From: Clostridiaceae bacterium M8S5
Lineage (GTDB): Bacteria; Bacillota; Clostridia; Tissierellales; MCWD3
Assembly: GCA_029227815.1 (NCBI GenBank)
Contig: CP118523.1
Span: forward strand, 1,612,001 to 1,676,000
DNA: 64,000 bases
Direction of reading: 5' to 3'
Numbering within the stretch: the first letter of the stretch is position 1; every line of letters starts with the position of its first letter. Of the stretch, positions 44,293-54,212 are shown piece after piece. Position numbers and translations under genes: made by a program. The notes below the pieces were generated by a model that ran no database searches, was not told the DNA's origin, and worked only from the letters and a program-made list of their open reading frames with translations.

Positions 44293-44911
44293 AGAACTAA
44301 AACTTACTATTTCACCGGTTTTATATTTATTCACTGCTTTGACATTGTTTATGTTTATCCCAAGTTTTCCGCCTATTTCAAATATGGCTTATTCTTTAAT
44401 AGGTCTTATCACTATTTTAAATGTAGCAATAGGTGAGCGTGATTTTGAATTTACAGCTCTTTTGCCAGTGCCACGTAGATACATTGTTGCAAGTAAATGC
44501 TTTGATTTGATATATTCACAATTTATACAGCTTTTAACTTCAATACCATGCTCCATTTTGCTAGTATGTGTGATTGCACCAAATGGAAATGCTCTTGGAC
44601 AAAACACAAATATTTTCTTTTTCGGGATGGTTTTTATTAACTACGCAATATTCAACCTTATCTTTTTACCATGGTTTTTTAAAACTGCCGAAAAAGTTAA
44701 TAAACCACTATTAACAGGGTTAGGGGCATTTTTAGTAATGTCGATACTATATACTGTAATAATTAAAATATTTCCCATACTTAACGGTATAAGTGCAACA
44801 GGAGCAAAACTAAGAGTTATAATACTTATCATAGCGATAGCCATCTATTTGGGAATAACGTACCTAGCATATAGATTAGCACTTAATAATTTTAAAAAAG
44901 TGAGTCTGTAG
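44273..44911 (+). CDS. ABC-2 type exporter permease
   Basis: A 212-residue membrane protein with six hydrophobic segments, starting at the ATG at 44273 (MKNLIYKELKLTISPVLYLF) behind TGGAGGATGATC. IGERDFEFTALLPVPRRYIV is the typical cytoplasmic loop of the YtrC-like/ABC-2 permease family. It overlaps the ATPase gene by 20 bp and ends one base before the regulator. The substrate is unknown; antimicrobial-peptide or lipid export is inferred from the class. Confidence 0.85.
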   Translation: MKNLIYKELKLTISPVLYLFTALTLFMFIPSFPPISNMAYSLIGLITILNVAIGERDFEFTALLPVPRRYIVASKCFDLIYSQFIQLLTSIPCSILLVCVIAPNGNALGQNTNIFFFGMVFINYAIFNLIFLPWFFKTAEKVNKPLLTGLGAFLVMSILYTVIIKIFPILNGISATGAKLRVIILIIAIAIYLGITYLAYRLALNNFKKVSL

Positions 44912-44912
44912 T

Positions 44913-45278
44913 ATGGATGTATCCATATTAATGTCAGCTGACAAACCTATATATGAGCAAATTTACGAGCAAATAGTCGCACAGATATTAAACGGAACAA
45001 TGGAGCCAAATTACCGACTTCCTCCAATTAGAAAGATTGCTAAAGAGCTTGGAGTAAGTGTTATAACAATTAAAAAAGCATGGGAAATGCTTGAACAGAG
45101 AGGTTTTATTTATACAGTGGTTGGTAGGGGATGTTTTGTGGCAGAAAATATATCACATGAACTAGAAGATAAAAAAATAGCTCTTGCAAAGGAAAAACTC
45201 AAAAAAAATCTTAATTACTATCGTGAGCTTGGTATTTCTGTTGATAAGTTATGTGAGTATATCAGGGAGTTATATTGA
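44913..45278 (+). CDS. GntR-family regulator, YtrA subfamily
   Basis: A 121-residue repressor-type protein: MDVSILMSADKPIYEQIYEQ, then the winged helix LPPIRKIAKELGVSVITIKKAW and GFIYTVVGRGCFVA, followed by a short dimerising C-terminus. The absence of a large effector domain marks the YtrA subfamily, whose members repress their own ABC-exporter operon until the envelope is stressed. It lies one base after the permease gene, unusually last rather than first in the operon. An effector and operator are not visible. Confidence 0.9.
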   Translation: MDVSILMSADKPIYEQIYEQIVAQILNGTMEPNYRLPPIRKIAKELGVSVITIKKAWEMLEQRGFIYTVVGRGCFVAENISHELEDKKIALAKEKLKKNLNYYRELGISVDKLCEYIRELY

Positions 45279-45538
45279 AAAATATTAAACTCAATAAGAA
45301 TCACTAAGAAAAGACAAAAGCTCCTTCTCAATAGATTCTTACCATTTACACAGGTAAAAGAAATAATTACTTTGATAATGCAAAGAGAAGAAGCTTAAGT
45401 CATATCTAAAAATAGCAAAGATTAATTTATTAAGATAATGGTATAAAACAAAAATTTTCAAAAAACAATATGTCGATGTCATTAAAAAGGCATCTGCTTG
45501 ATTGGAAGGTCTATTTTATAATGAAAGGAAAGATAAGT

Positions 45539-46384
45539 ATGTCAACAAATAAGTTGTTATCAGCAAATCTTTTAAAAGCAGGTCTAATAGGATTACTAGT
45601 CATAGTAATAAAACTTATTCCATTAGAAACGATTTGTGGAATAAATGCAACGACAGGAGAAGTCGGTACAATGCCTAAATTTTATTTTATTCCAATGTTT
45701 TTGATCTATGGGGTTATAGCGTTAGAACTTGCTAATATCAAAAGCAATTTAAACATAGGTAAAAAAGGTGCGTTTATCATAATATTTATGTTCTTTTTCG
45801 TCATTGATATCTTATTATCAAAATTAGAAGGAAACTTTTTTATAGAGGATTATCCACTTCTATTTAATATCGGTTCTGGATTTTTAGAAAACATATTGAT
45901 TACAATAGGTATTTTCTATCTATGGAAACAAGAAGATGTTATAAGCAGTGCAAAAGAGAAAGTAAATAATTATTTTAGATCAAGATCACTATTTAGTTGG
46001 GTGTGGAGAGTTATAGTAGTTCTTATCTTATCTTTTATAATTTATATGATTATTGGAGCAATGGCGTATCCACTAACAGGCCCGTACATGGAAAAGTTAA
46101 TTAAAATACCTACTATGTTTGAAAACTTCTTAATTCAAATATTTAGAGGTGTTGCATATCTATTTGTGACAGTACCAATAATAGTTTTTTGGAAGAAAAG
46201 CTTAAAGTCGCTTTTACTAAATTTAATTTTTATAAATATATTACTTTATCCAGTTTTAGGTTATGCCTTTGCTTATTTTTTTCCTCCAATGTTCAGATTA
46301 ATTGATGGAATAGTCTTATCATTACACATGACTGCATTTAGCTGGCTACAAATCAAATTTTTAAAAAAAGGGAACAGTTTCTAA
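45539..46384 (+). CDS. Polytopic membrane protein of unknown function
   Basis: A 281-residue protein with about eight membrane segments, starting at the ATG at 45539 (MSTNKLLSANLLKAG) behind GAAAGGAAAG; the open frame extends 23 codons upstream without support. Residues MAYPLTGPYMEKLI sit in an outer loop near the middle. I recognise no family, though the fold class recalls small permease-like or CPBP-like proteins without their Glu motifs. It lies 260 bp after the GntR gene and is probably a separate unit. Confidence 0.6.
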   Translation: MSTNKLLSANLLKAGLIGLLVIVIKLIPLETICGINATTGEVGTMPKFYFIPMFLIYGVIALELANIKSNLNIGKKGAFIIIFMFFFVIDILLSKLEGNFFIEDYPLLFNIGSGFLENILITIGIFYLWKQEDVISSAKEKVNNYFRSRSLFSWVWRVIVVLILSFIIYMIIGAMAYPLTGPYMEKLIKIPTMFENFLIQIFRGVAYLFVTVPIIVFWKKSLKSLLLNLIFINILLYPVLGYAFAYFFPPMFRLIDGIVLSLHMTAFSWLQIKFLKKGNSF

Positions 46385-46690
46385 TATATAAGTTTTATTT
46401 AAGATTTTGTATGTGATAGGATAAAATAAATTATGAAAGATAAATAGAATAAATACAAAAGAGAGAAACATCTGTTGTTTTTATAAAAAAATAGTAGTGT
46501 TTTTCTTTTTTTTATAGCCAAAAACCAAACTTTAGTTATAACTGTATTTTACAAGAAATATAAATTTCAGTAAAACATGTTTAACTAGAATTATGAGGAA
46601 AAACGTTATAAAAACAATAATAACATTTGAATGAATATAGAATATAAGATATAATTATTATGTGATTTTTAAAGGATAATAGGTGAAGAA
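46385..46690. other. Intergenic region upstream of recJ
   Basis: 306 bp. It contains the recJ promoter and an AT-rich stretch near 46450-46520 with a weak hairpin before a T-run. No gene is evident. Confidence 0.45.
46627..46655 (+). promoter_or_regulatory. Sigma-A promoter of recJ
   Basis: TTGAAT (46627-46632), a 17-bp spacer and TATAAT (46650-46655), 35 bp before the recJ start codon. Confidence 0.65.
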
Positions 46691-49144
46691 ATGAATCCAT
46701 TTTTTATAAACAACAATAAATGTAATGAAGAGCTAGTAAATAAAATTAGCAAGGAATTTGGAATATCTAAGTTAGTTTCTACGGTATTGGTTAAAAGAGG
46801 ATTAACTGATTTAGAAGATTGCAAGCAGTTTTTGTATGCAAAAATAGAAGATTTGTATGATCCATATTTGCTGAGTGATATGGATAAGGCAGTTGATAGA
46901 ATAATAAAAGCAATAAAGAATCAAGAAAACATATGGATATATGGAGATTATGATGTTGATGGAGTAACAAGTACATCACTACTAAAAATATATTTACAAG
47001 AGTGTGGTGTAGATGCAAATTATTACATACCAAATAGGTTTACAGAAGGATACGGTATAAATAATGAGGCTTTAGATACAATAAAAAAAAGCCAAGGAGA
47101 TTTAGTCATAAGCGTTGATTGTGGGATAACATCAGTTCTGCAGGCTGAATATTGTAAACAATTAGGTATGGATATAATAATTACAGATCACCATGAATGC
47201 CAAGAAGAACTACCTAATTGTATAGCAGTTATCAATCCGAAAAAGACAAACTGTACATATCCATGTAAATATCTTGCAGGAGTAGGGATAGCATTTAAGC
47301 TTGTGCAATCATTAGCTATTAAAATGGGGATAGATATAGATTATAAAAAATATCTACCTATAGTTGCATTCGGCACAATAGCAGACATAGTTCCATTAAG
47401 AGATGAAAATAGAATCATAGTAAAATACGGTCTGCAAATGATAAATGAGTCACAGAATAAAGGGCTTAGAGAGCTAATAAAAGTATGCGGATTAGAAAAC
47501 AAGAAAATAACTAGTGGACATATAGGATATATGCTTGCACCTAGGATAAACGCTTGTGGAAGATTAGACTCTGCTTCATATGGTGTAGAACTATTTACAT
47601 GTGATGACGATGATAAAGCTAAAAAGATTGCAAAGTTACTAAATGATGAAAATATGAAAAGACAAGATATAGAAGCTGATATTTTAAAGAGGGCAAATGA
47701 AATAATAGACGAAAAACACAATTTAGACAATGAAAAGGTACTAGTAATTGACTCAGAAAATTGGAATCATGGAGTTATAGGTATAGTTAGCTCTAGAATA
47801 ACAGAAAAATACTATAGGCCATCAGTGATGCTATCAGTAGAAGGTGAAGAAGCTAGAGGCTCAGCGAGAAGTATAAAAAACTTTGATATGTTCTTGAATC
47901 TTAGTAAATGCAAGAATCTATTCATAAAGTTTGGAGGACACGAGCAAGCAGCAGGTTTGTCAATAAAAAAGGAAAATATAGCTGAGTTTAGAAGGTGTAT
48001 AAATGAAATAGCAAATGAAGTATTGGTTGCTGAAGATTTAACTCCAGAGGTTAGAGTAGATAAAGAGTTAGAATATACTGAGATAAATATAGAAAACATA
48101 AATCAATTAAGTCTTTTAGAGCCTTTTGGTATGGGTAATTCTAGTCCGATATTTATGTCTAAAAACGTTAAGATATCATATATAAAAGCAATAGGAAAAG
48201 AAGGAAAACATCTAAAGTTATCGCTAGACTTTAATGGAAATTTAATCGATGCAGTATACTTTAACAGAGGACATTTATTAGATGAACTCAGTAATAGGTC
48301 AAGCATAGATATCATATACACAATGGATATAAATAGTTATAATGGTGTAGAGAGAACACAGCTTATGATAAAGTATATAGCCTCTACTAATGAAATAATA
48401 AATAAATTAAACAACAACTATATTTCTTCTTTTAACCAGTGTTTAATCAATCAACAGCTTATAAAAGAAGACTACACTAATCTTTATCAAACTATAGCTA
48501 CAAATGAGATCATAGAGCTTCTAAAAGATGAAATACCTACAGTAATAATAACTAATAACTATTTTAGTGCAAAAGCTATTTTAGAAGATATGAGTTATCA
48601 GGGTAGAGATTTATATAAAAAGACAGATATACAATATGCAGTAATAAACAATATGAAGAAAGAAAATGCAATATTAATTAACCCAGTGTTTGAGAAAACT
48701 ATATTTGATAAATTTGATAGAGTTATATTATTTGACGATAATTACAATATAAAATATAAAGATATAGTAGAGAGTAGTAAAATACTAATAGTAGAGCAAG
48801 AAGAAAAGTACAAAATAAATGTTCTATTTAATAAAATAACTCCATCTATAGAAGAAATGAGGATTATATACAAATATCTACTTGTCAACAAACAAAAAAA
48901 GAAATACAATATAAATTGTGTGACTAAAGAAATAGAAACCAAGTTTAGTTTAAAGATAAATAAATTCAAATTTGAACTAAGTATGTATATATTTGAGGAT
49001 TGTAACATTATTGATTTACAAAGAGATAAAGAGTGTTTCAGTATAAAGCTCAAACCAGCAAGTAAAATAGATATCTTATCAAATAGATTATATCAGAATT
49101 ACAAAGCAATAAAAGAAATAAATACTAAAATACTGAGTACGTAG
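46691..49144 (+). CDS. recJ: Single-stranded-DNA exonuclease RecJ, long form
   Basis: An 817-residue DHH-family 5'-3' exonuclease for recombination and repair. Motifs in order: DYDVDGVTS (about 80), ITDHHECQEE (about 160), the DHHA1 domain ending in KFGGHEQAAGLSI (about 415), and the OB-fold region following LEPFGMGN. The last 240 residues (about 575-817) are an additional domain found in Bacillus and clostridial RecJ, here Lys/Asn/Ile-rich. The ATG follows AATAGGTGAAG. It is followed by apt after 79 bp. Confidence 0.95.
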   Translation: MNPFFINNNKCNEELVNKISKEFGISKLVSTVLVKRGLTDLEDCKQFLYAKIEDLYDPYLLSDMDKAVDRIIKAIKNQENIWIYGDYDVDGVTSTSLLKIYLQECGVDANYYIPNRFTEGYGINNEALDTIKKSQGDLVISVDCGITSVLQAEYCKQLGMDIIITDHHECQEELPNCIAVINPKKTNCTYPCKYLAGVGIAFKLVQSLAIKMGIDIDYKKYLPIVAFGTIADIVPLRDENRIIVKYGLQMINESQNKGLRELIKVCGLENKKITSGHIGYMLAPRINACGRLDSASYGVELFTCDDDDKAKKIAKLLNDENMKRQDIEADILKRANEIIDEKHNLDNEKVLVIDSENWNHGVIGIVSSRITEKYYRPSVMLSVEGEEARGSARSIKNFDMFLNLSKCKNLFIKFGGHEQAAGLSIKKENIAEFRRCINEIANEVLVAEDLTPEVRVDKELEYTEINIENINQLSLLEPFGMGNSSPIFMSKNVKISYIKAIGKEGKHLKLSLDFNGNLIDAVYFNRGHLLDELSNRSSIDIIYTMDINSYNGVERTQLMIKYIASTNEIINKLNNNYISSFNQCLINQQLIKEDYTNLYQTIATNEIIELLKDEIPTVIITNNYFSAKAILEDMSYQGRDLYKKTDIQYAVINNMKKENAILINPVFEKTIFDKFDRVILFDDNYNIKYKDIVESSKILIVEQEEKYKINVLFNKITPSIEEMRIIYKYLLVNKQKKKYNINCVTKEIETKFSLKINKFKFELSMYIFEDCNIIDLQRDKECFSIKLKPASKIDILSNRLYQNYKAIKEINTKILST

Positions 49145-49223
49145 TAATTGGCTCGAATGAAATAATTTAGTAACGTTTTCGAGTAATAAATATATGGTTC
49201 AACAGTTCATAAGGAGGTATACA

Positions 49224-49736
49224 ATGGATTTAAAGAAAAAAATAAGAGATTTGAAAGACTACCCAAGAGAAGGAGTGATATTTAGAGATATAACTCCGTT
49301 ATTGGCAGATAAAGACGCATTTAAATATGCTATAAATGAAATGGCTAATCTATTACAAGACAAAGATTTTGAGTTAATAATTGGCCCAGAGGCAAGAGGA
49401 TTTATTGTCGGAACACCACTATCATATGAATTAAATAAAGGTTTTATACCTGTTAGGAAGCCTAACAAATTGCCTTATAAGACTATTAAATGTGAATATG
49501 AACTAGAATATGGAACAGATATTCTTGAAATGCACGAAGATGCTATTAAACCTGGACAAAAGGTAGTTATAGTAGATGACTTATTAGCCACTGGAGGGAC
49601 AACTCGCTCTATAATAGAGATGATTGAAAAACTTGGTGGTGAGATAGTAGCAATAGTATATCTTATAGAACTTGAGTTCCTAAACGGAAGAGATAAACTA
49701 AAAGGATATGAAGTAAAATCAGTAATTAAATATTAG
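49224..49736 (+). CDS. apt: Adenine phosphoribosyltransferase
   Basis: A 170-residue purine-salvage enzyme making AMP from adenine and PRPP. It begins MDLKKKIRDLKDYPREGVIF, has GPEARGFIVG and the PRPP-binding loop VVIVDDLLATGGTT (about 120-133). The ATG at 49224 has AAGGAGGTATAC upstream; the open frame extends ten codons further. The order recJ-apt-relA is common in Firmicutes. A terminator-like hairpin and the inverted copy of the dispersed palindromic repeat lie downstream. Confidence 0.96.
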   Translation: MDLKKKIRDLKDYPREGVIFRDITPLLADKDAFKYAINEMANLLQDKDFELIIGPEARGFIVGTPLSYELNKGFIPVRKPNKLPYKTIKCEYELEYGTDILEMHEDAIKPGQKVVIVDDLLATGGTTRSIIEMIEKLGGEIVAIVYLIELEFLNGRDKLKGYEVKSVIKY

Positions 49737-49798
49737 GATTTTTAACTATGTACTAGGATTAAAAAATATATTTGAACAATTAAGATTGATAACTATGG

Positions 49799-49914
49799 CA
49801 GACTGTAGTAGGAGTTCAAAGCGTGCCAAAATTGAGTAATAGAGCTTACTTAAAGGGAAGTGAGCAACTCAAATTATAGGGTAACGTATAAATTGGGCTT
49901 TTGTCTACAGTCTT
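49799..49914 (-). repeat. Palindromic dispersed element, copy 2 (inverted)
   Basis: 116 bp, matching 20665-20787 and 53941-54063 on the opposite strand with more substitutions. The ends are CAGACTGTAG and CTACAGTCT. In element orientation the ATCAATCTTAA seen beyond its right end corresponds to the flank of the other two copies. Confidence 0.8.
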
Positions 49915-49940
49915 AATGCATATTGTGCATTTTTGTTTTT
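49915..49940 (+). terminator. Terminator-like hairpin downstream of apt
   Basis: AATGCA (49915-49920) pairs with TGCATT (49926-49931), followed by a T-rich run. The short stem makes it weak. Confidence 0.5.
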
Positions 49941-50060
49941 TATAATATAATATTAAATTATAAACTTTTATAAAATATAATACTAATATAATTATTAAGT
50001 ACGTAGATAATAATACCTATACGTATTATTTTGCATTATAAAATAAAAGATGGTGAGCTT

Positions 50061-52217
50061 ATGTTTTTAGAAAAAATGATGGCAAAAATAGGAACATATA
50101 TAAATCAGCAAGATAAGGATAGAATTGTGAGAGCTTACGAGTTTGCTAAAGTTGCTCATGAAGGACAACTTAGAAATTCAGGAGAACAGTTTTTCATACA
50201 TCCTTGTGAGGTAGCACTCATATTAGCTGATATAAATATGGATGTGGATACAATAATAGCAGGACTATTACATGATGTTATAGAGGATACAGATTTTACT
50301 TATGAAGACGTAGCAAAAAATTTTGGTGAAGAAATAGCAGGATTAGTAGATGGAGTTACAAAACTTACAAAAATAGAGTATAGAACCAAAGCAGAAAGAG
50401 TCGCAGAAAATATGAGGAAAATGGTTATAGCTATGTCAAAGGACATAAGAGTTATAATCATAAAATTGTCAGACAGATTGCATAATATGAGAACACTTGA
50501 ATATATGTCAGACGAAAAGAAAAAAGAAAAAGCATTAGAAACATTGGAGATATACGCACCAATAGCGAATAGACTAGGTATATTCACGATGAAATGGGAG
50601 CTAGAAGATTTGTCACTAAGATTTATAGACCCTGAAGGATACTATGAATTAGTAGAGAAAGTTTCTAAAAAAAGGAAAGAAAGAGAAGAATATATAAATT
50701 TAGTTACAAACAAATTACAAAAAGCACTCGATGAGGTCAATATAGAGCATGAAATAAGTGGTAGACCAAAGCATTTCTATAGTATATATAAAAAGATGGT
50801 GTATCAAAACAAGACATTTGATGAAATATTTGATTTAACTGCCGTTAGAGTAGTAGTTGATACAGTCAAGGAATGTTATGGTGTATTAGGAATAGTTCAT
50901 ACGTTGTGGAAGCCAATCCCACGCAGATTCAAAGACTATATAGCAATGCCTAAACCAAATATGTACCAATCACTTCATACTACAGTAATAGGTCCAAAAG
51001 GAGAAATATTTGAGATTCAGATAAGGACTATAGACATGCATAGAACAGCAGAGTTTGGTATAGCTGCACACTGGAAGTATAAAGAAGGTAAAGCAAAGAG
51101 TGATGATTTTGATAGCAAACTATCATGGTTAAGGCAAATGCTAGAATGGCAAAAGGATATGAACGATCCTGTTGAATTTATGGAATCTCTAAAAATTGAC
51201 CTTTTTACAAACGAAGTATTTGTATTTACACCAAAGGGAGACGTAATAAGTTTACCAGCAGGTTCAACACCTATAGATTTTGCTTATAGAGTGCATACCG
51301 CTGTAGGTAATAAATGTGTAGGAGCAAAAGTCAATGGTCGTATAGTTCCAATAGACTATAAGTTAAAAACAGGTAACATAGTGTCAATACTAACATCAGC
51401 TAATAGTAATGGTCCAAGTAGAGACTGGCTAAAGATAGTTAAAAGTTCACAAGCAAAAAGTCGTATAAGACAATGGTTCAAAAAAGAAGGCAGAGATCAA
51501 AATATAAATGATGGTAAAGATAGCTTAGAAAAAGAAGTAAAAAAACAAGGTTACAAACTAACAGAGATATTAAAAGACGATTGGCTCAGAAAAATTACTA
51601 GAAAATTTAGTCTAAATGAGATAAATGATTTATATGCAGAACTAGGTTATGGAAGTATAACAGTAAAGCAAGTAATGGGTAAATTAAAAGAATTCCATAA
51701 TGAATATTATAAAAATAAAAAAGAAGAAGAACTGCCAATCAAAAACAATAAAAATAAAAAGAATGCAGAGCCTACTCAAGGTATAGTAATAAAAGGAATT
51801 GATAATGTAAAGGTCAGATTTGCAAAATGCTGTAACCCAGTTCCTGGAGATGATATAGTGGGATATATTACAAGGGGAAGAGGTGTATCTGTACACAGAC
51901 AAGACTGTCCGAATTTAAATGACTTAAGCAAAGAAACTAGATTTATAGATGTGGAGTGGGCATCAGATAAGAAAGTAAGCTATCAAGCCGAAATACAAAT
52001 AAAAGCAACAGATAGACCGGGATTACTTTCTCAAATAACACAGCTAATAACAGATACTAATTTATTCGTATCATCACTAAATGCACGTACTAGTAAGGAT
52101 AAGCTAGCGATGATAAATATGATATTAGAGATAAAGAATGTAGAGCAACTAAATAACCTTATGCGAAAAATCAAAAATATGCAAGGAGTAATAGACGTAT
52201 ATAGAGTTGTAACATAG
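50061..52217 (+). CDS. relA: Bifunctional (p)ppGpp synthetase/hydrolase
   Basis: A 718-residue RelA/SpoT (Rel) enzyme controlling the stringent response. The HD hydrolase domain ([23 protein letters not shown]) is intact, so it should both make and degrade (p)ppGpp. The synthetase domain has [17 protein letters not shown], the TGS domain [20 protein letters not shown], a zinc-finger-like region [20 protein letters not shown] and a C-terminal ACT domain. I choose the ATG at 50061 ([11 protein letters not shown]), giving the usual length, over one ten codons upstream. It is 14 bp before dtd. Confidence 0.96.
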   Translation: MFLEKMMAKIGTYINQQDKDRIVRAYEFAKVAHEGQLRNSGEQFFIHPCEVALILADINMDVDTIIAGLLHDVIEDTDFTYEDVAKNFGEEIAGLVDGVTKLTKIEYRTKAERVAENMRKMVIAMSKDIRVIIIKLSDRLHNMRTLEYMSDEKKKEKALETLEIYAPIANRLGIFTMKWELEDLSLRFIDPEGYYELVEKVSKKRKEREEYINLVTNKLQKALDEVNIEHEISGRPKHFYSIYKKMVYQNKTFDEIFDLTAVRVVVDTVKECYGVLGIVHTLWKPIPRRFKDYIAMPKPNMYQSLHTTVIGPKGEIFEIQIRTIDMHRTAEFGIAAHWKYKEGKAKSDDFDSKLSWLRQMLEWQKDMNDPVEFMESLKIDLFTNEVFVFTPKGDVISLPAGSTPIDFAYRVHTAVGNKCVGAKVNGRIVPIDYKLKTGNIVSILTSANSNGPSRDWLKIVKSSQAKSRIRQWFKKEGRDQNINDGKDSLEKEVKKQGYKLTEILKDDWLRKITRKFSLNEINDLYAELGYGSITVKQVMGKLKEFHNEYYKNKKEEELPIKNNKNKKNAEPTQGIVIKGIDNVKVRFAKCCNPVPGDDIVGYITRGRGVSVHRQDCPNLNDLSKETRFIDVEWASDKKVSYQAEIQIKATDRPGLLSQITQLITDTNLFVSSLNARTSKDKLAMINMILEIKNVEQLNNLMRKIKNMQGVIDVYRVVT

Positions 52218-52231
52218 GAGGATTTAAACCA

Positions 52232-52681
52232 ATGAGAGCAGTAGTGCAAAGAGTAAGTAAAGCTAAAGTTACAGTAGATAATGAAGTAACAGGAAGTATA
52301 AATAAGGGGCTTATGGTACTATTGGGTGTTGAGGAAGAAGACGAAGACAAAGATACCAAATATTTAGTAGATAAAGTTGTTAATCTCAGGATATTTGAAG
52401 ATGAAAAAGAAAAAATGAACAAATCACTGTTGGATATAGATGGAGAAATACTAGTAGTTTCGCAATTTACACTTTTAGGAGACTGTAGAAAAGGAAGAAG
52501 ACCAAACTTCATGCAAGCAGCAAAACCAGACAAAGCAAATAGAATGTATGAAGATTTCATAAAGCACTGCAAAGAATACGGATTAAAAACAGAGGTAGGA
52601 GAGTTCGGGGCAGATATGAAGGTTGATTTGACAAATGATGGACCTGTCACAATACTGGTAGATAGCCATAAAGTGTTTTAA
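52232..52681 (+). CDS. dtd: D-aminoacyl-tRNA deacylase
   Basis: A 149-residue editing enzyme that frees tRNA from wrongly attached D-amino acids. [36 protein letters not shown] (active region) and [11 protein letters not shown] are the family signatures. TAGGAGGATTT precedes the ATG. relA-dtd is the usual Firmicute pairing. The MerR-methyltransferase gene begins 28 bp after the stop and may be co-transcribed. Confidence 0.97.
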   Translation: MRAVVQRVSKAKVTVDNEVTGSINKGLMVLLGVEEEDEDKDTKYLVDKVVNLRIFEDEKEKMNKSLLDIDGEILVVSQFTLLGDCRKGRRPNFMQAAKPDKANRMYEDFIKHCKEYGLKTEVGEFGADMKVDLTNDGPVTILVDSHKVF

Positions 52682-52709
52682 TGACCTTATGCAAAGGTAG
52701 GATATAAAA

Positions 52710-53927
52710 ATGAAAATCGGAAAATTTGCTCAGACTAATAATGTAAGCAAAGATACCATAAGGCACTATATGGACTTAGAACTAATTATACCACAAAAAA
52801 AAGGTGCAATATATGATTTTGATAAGCAGTGCCAAAAGAATCTTAAAGAAGTCCTGTATCTCAAAGATATGGGTTTTTCACTGCAAAGCATTAAAAAGAT
52901 ATTAAACTATAATTCTCTTGCAAATCTAACGCCATATGAACAAGATGAGTATTATTTGATTTTATTTCGAGACAGATTAAAACAAATAGAAATAGAAATA
53001 GATTTACTTACAACTCAAAAATCTAAATTAGAAACAAAAATAAACGAGATGGCAAATACGCAGGATGAAGAAAGAACAAAAAAAGGAATAGATATTGATT
53101 TAATAAAATTGTTCCACTGCACTAAATGTCAAAGCCCTTTGTGCCTAGAAGAAGGTACAGTATCAAATAATCAAGTTATAAATGGAGTGCTGACATGTAG
53201 CTGTGGAGAAAGATATACAATACAAGATGGTATATTTATAGTAAGAGACTATAAAAGACAAGAGCCAGTAGAGTATGATTACAAGTACTTATCAGAATAC
53301 ATGCATGTAACAGATTCAACATTTGTTAATAGTTTATTCAAAACTATTCAGTGGGCTAAAAATATGACACATACAAAAGATTTTAATAACAAGATAGTTA
53401 TGGAACTAGGTTCAGGTATTGGTTTCACATTAAGAAATATGATAAATATACTTTCAGATGATACAGTGTACATAGCAGTTGACAATGATATTAATAGGCA
53501 CAGATTTTTAAAACAATTAATAGAAAAAACAGGTGTAAATAAAAAGGTAATATACATGTGTGCAGATTTCTTAGAGATACCGATAAAAAATAAAACAGTA
53601 GACACATTGCTAGATTATACAGGTACTACTAATTATTCATTTGATCATAGTGAATTTCTCTTAAAAGAAATCAATCATTATATTAAAGATACAGCGTCAC
53701 TTTACTATTCATTTATAGTATTTAGAGATTTTGCAAAAGATAGTCGTATATCACGGAACGTTAGAGAAAATTTTATATACACACATATAAAACAAAATAT
53801 AGCCTCATTAGGCTATGAAGTTACTGACGAAAAGATATCAGACACAATTGAAAAAGGTGGTAAATACGAAGATTTCTTCGTTGATGGAGAGAAAATAAAC
53901 GTGATTTTAGGTAGTGCAAAGAGATAG
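52710..53927 (+). CDS. MerR-type regulator fused to a zinc-ribbon and SAM methyltransferase
   Basis: A 405-residue three-part protein. Residues 1-70 are a MerR helix-turn-helix (MKIGKFAQTNNVSKDTIRHY), followed by the usual MerR coiled coil (about 85-115). Residues 137-180 form a Trm112-like zinc-ribbon: Cys137-x2-Cys140 and Cys163-x-Cys165 with GERYTIQDGIFIVRD. Residues 215-405 are a class I methyltransferase with motif I MELGSGIGFT (about 231-240) and IAVDNDI. Zinc-ribbon plus methyltransferase occurs alone in rRNA-methylating RlmA-type proteins, but fusion to a MerR domain is rare in my knowledge. Regulated self-methylation, effector sensing by SAM, or drug-responsive rRNA methylation are possible. 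The adjacent MFS exporter suggests drug response. Confidence 0.8.
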   Translation: MKIGKFAQTNNVSKDTIRHYMDLELIIPQKKGAIYDFDKQCQKNLKEVLYLKDMGFSLQSIKKILNYNSLANLTPYEQDEYYLILFRDRLKQIEIEIDLLTTQKSKLETKINEMANTQDEERTKKGIDIDLIKLFHCTKCQSPLCLEEGTVSNNQVINGVLTCSCGERYTIQDGIFIVRDYKRQEPVEYDYKYLSEYMHVTDSTFVNSLFKTIQWAKNMTHTKDFNNKIVMELGSGIGFTLRNMINILSDDTVYIAVDNDINRHRFLKQLIEKTGVNKKVIYMCADFLEIPIKNKTVDTLLDYTGTTNYSFDHSEFLLKEINHYIKDTASLYYSFIVFRDFAKDSRISRNVRENFIYTHIKQNIASLGYEVTDEKISDTIEKGGKYEDFFVDGEKINVILGSAKR

Positions 53928-53940
53928 GTTAACCTCATTT

Positions 53941-54063
53941 CAGACTGTAGAAAAAAGCCCAATTGCTACGCCCGTGTTAAAATTTCCGTTGCTCACTTAC
54001 CTCTAAGTAAGCTGTGCTACTCAATTTTAACACGCCTAGAAATTGAACTTTTACTAAAGTCTG
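53941..54063 (+). repeat. Palindromic dispersed element, copy 3
   Basis: 123 bp, starting CAGACTGTAGAAAAAAGCCC and ending TTACTAAAGTCTG. The internal arms GTGTTAAAATT and AATTTTAACAC are perfect. Downstream it continues with ACTTTGTCATCAATCTAAG as in copy 1. GTTAACCTCATTT just before it resembles the right half of the terminator just after it. Confidence 0.88.
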
Positions 54064-54090
54064 CTAGATTGATGACTTTGTCATCAATCT

Positions 54091-54119
54091 AAGATGGGGT
54101 TAACCCCATCTTTTTTTAT
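54091..54119 (+). terminator. Intrinsic terminator after the MerR-methyltransferase gene
   Basis: AGATGGGG pairs with CCCCATCT around TTAA, followed by a run of T. It is 165 bp after the stop because the palindromic element lies between. Confidence 0.85.
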
Positions 54120-54212
54120 TTTTTGCCATAATCAAGGCATAAATTCCTTATTGATATAGGGTTAAGGCTATTTATTATAATAGTATTACACAGACAATAA
54201 GGAGGAATAAAC

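Larger units (their letters stand above)
49737..50060. other. Intergenic region between apt and relA
   Basis: 324 bp. It holds the inverted copy of the palindromic repeat (49799-49914), the hairpin at 49915 and AT-rich upstream sequence for relA. No gene is evident. Confidence 0.5.
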
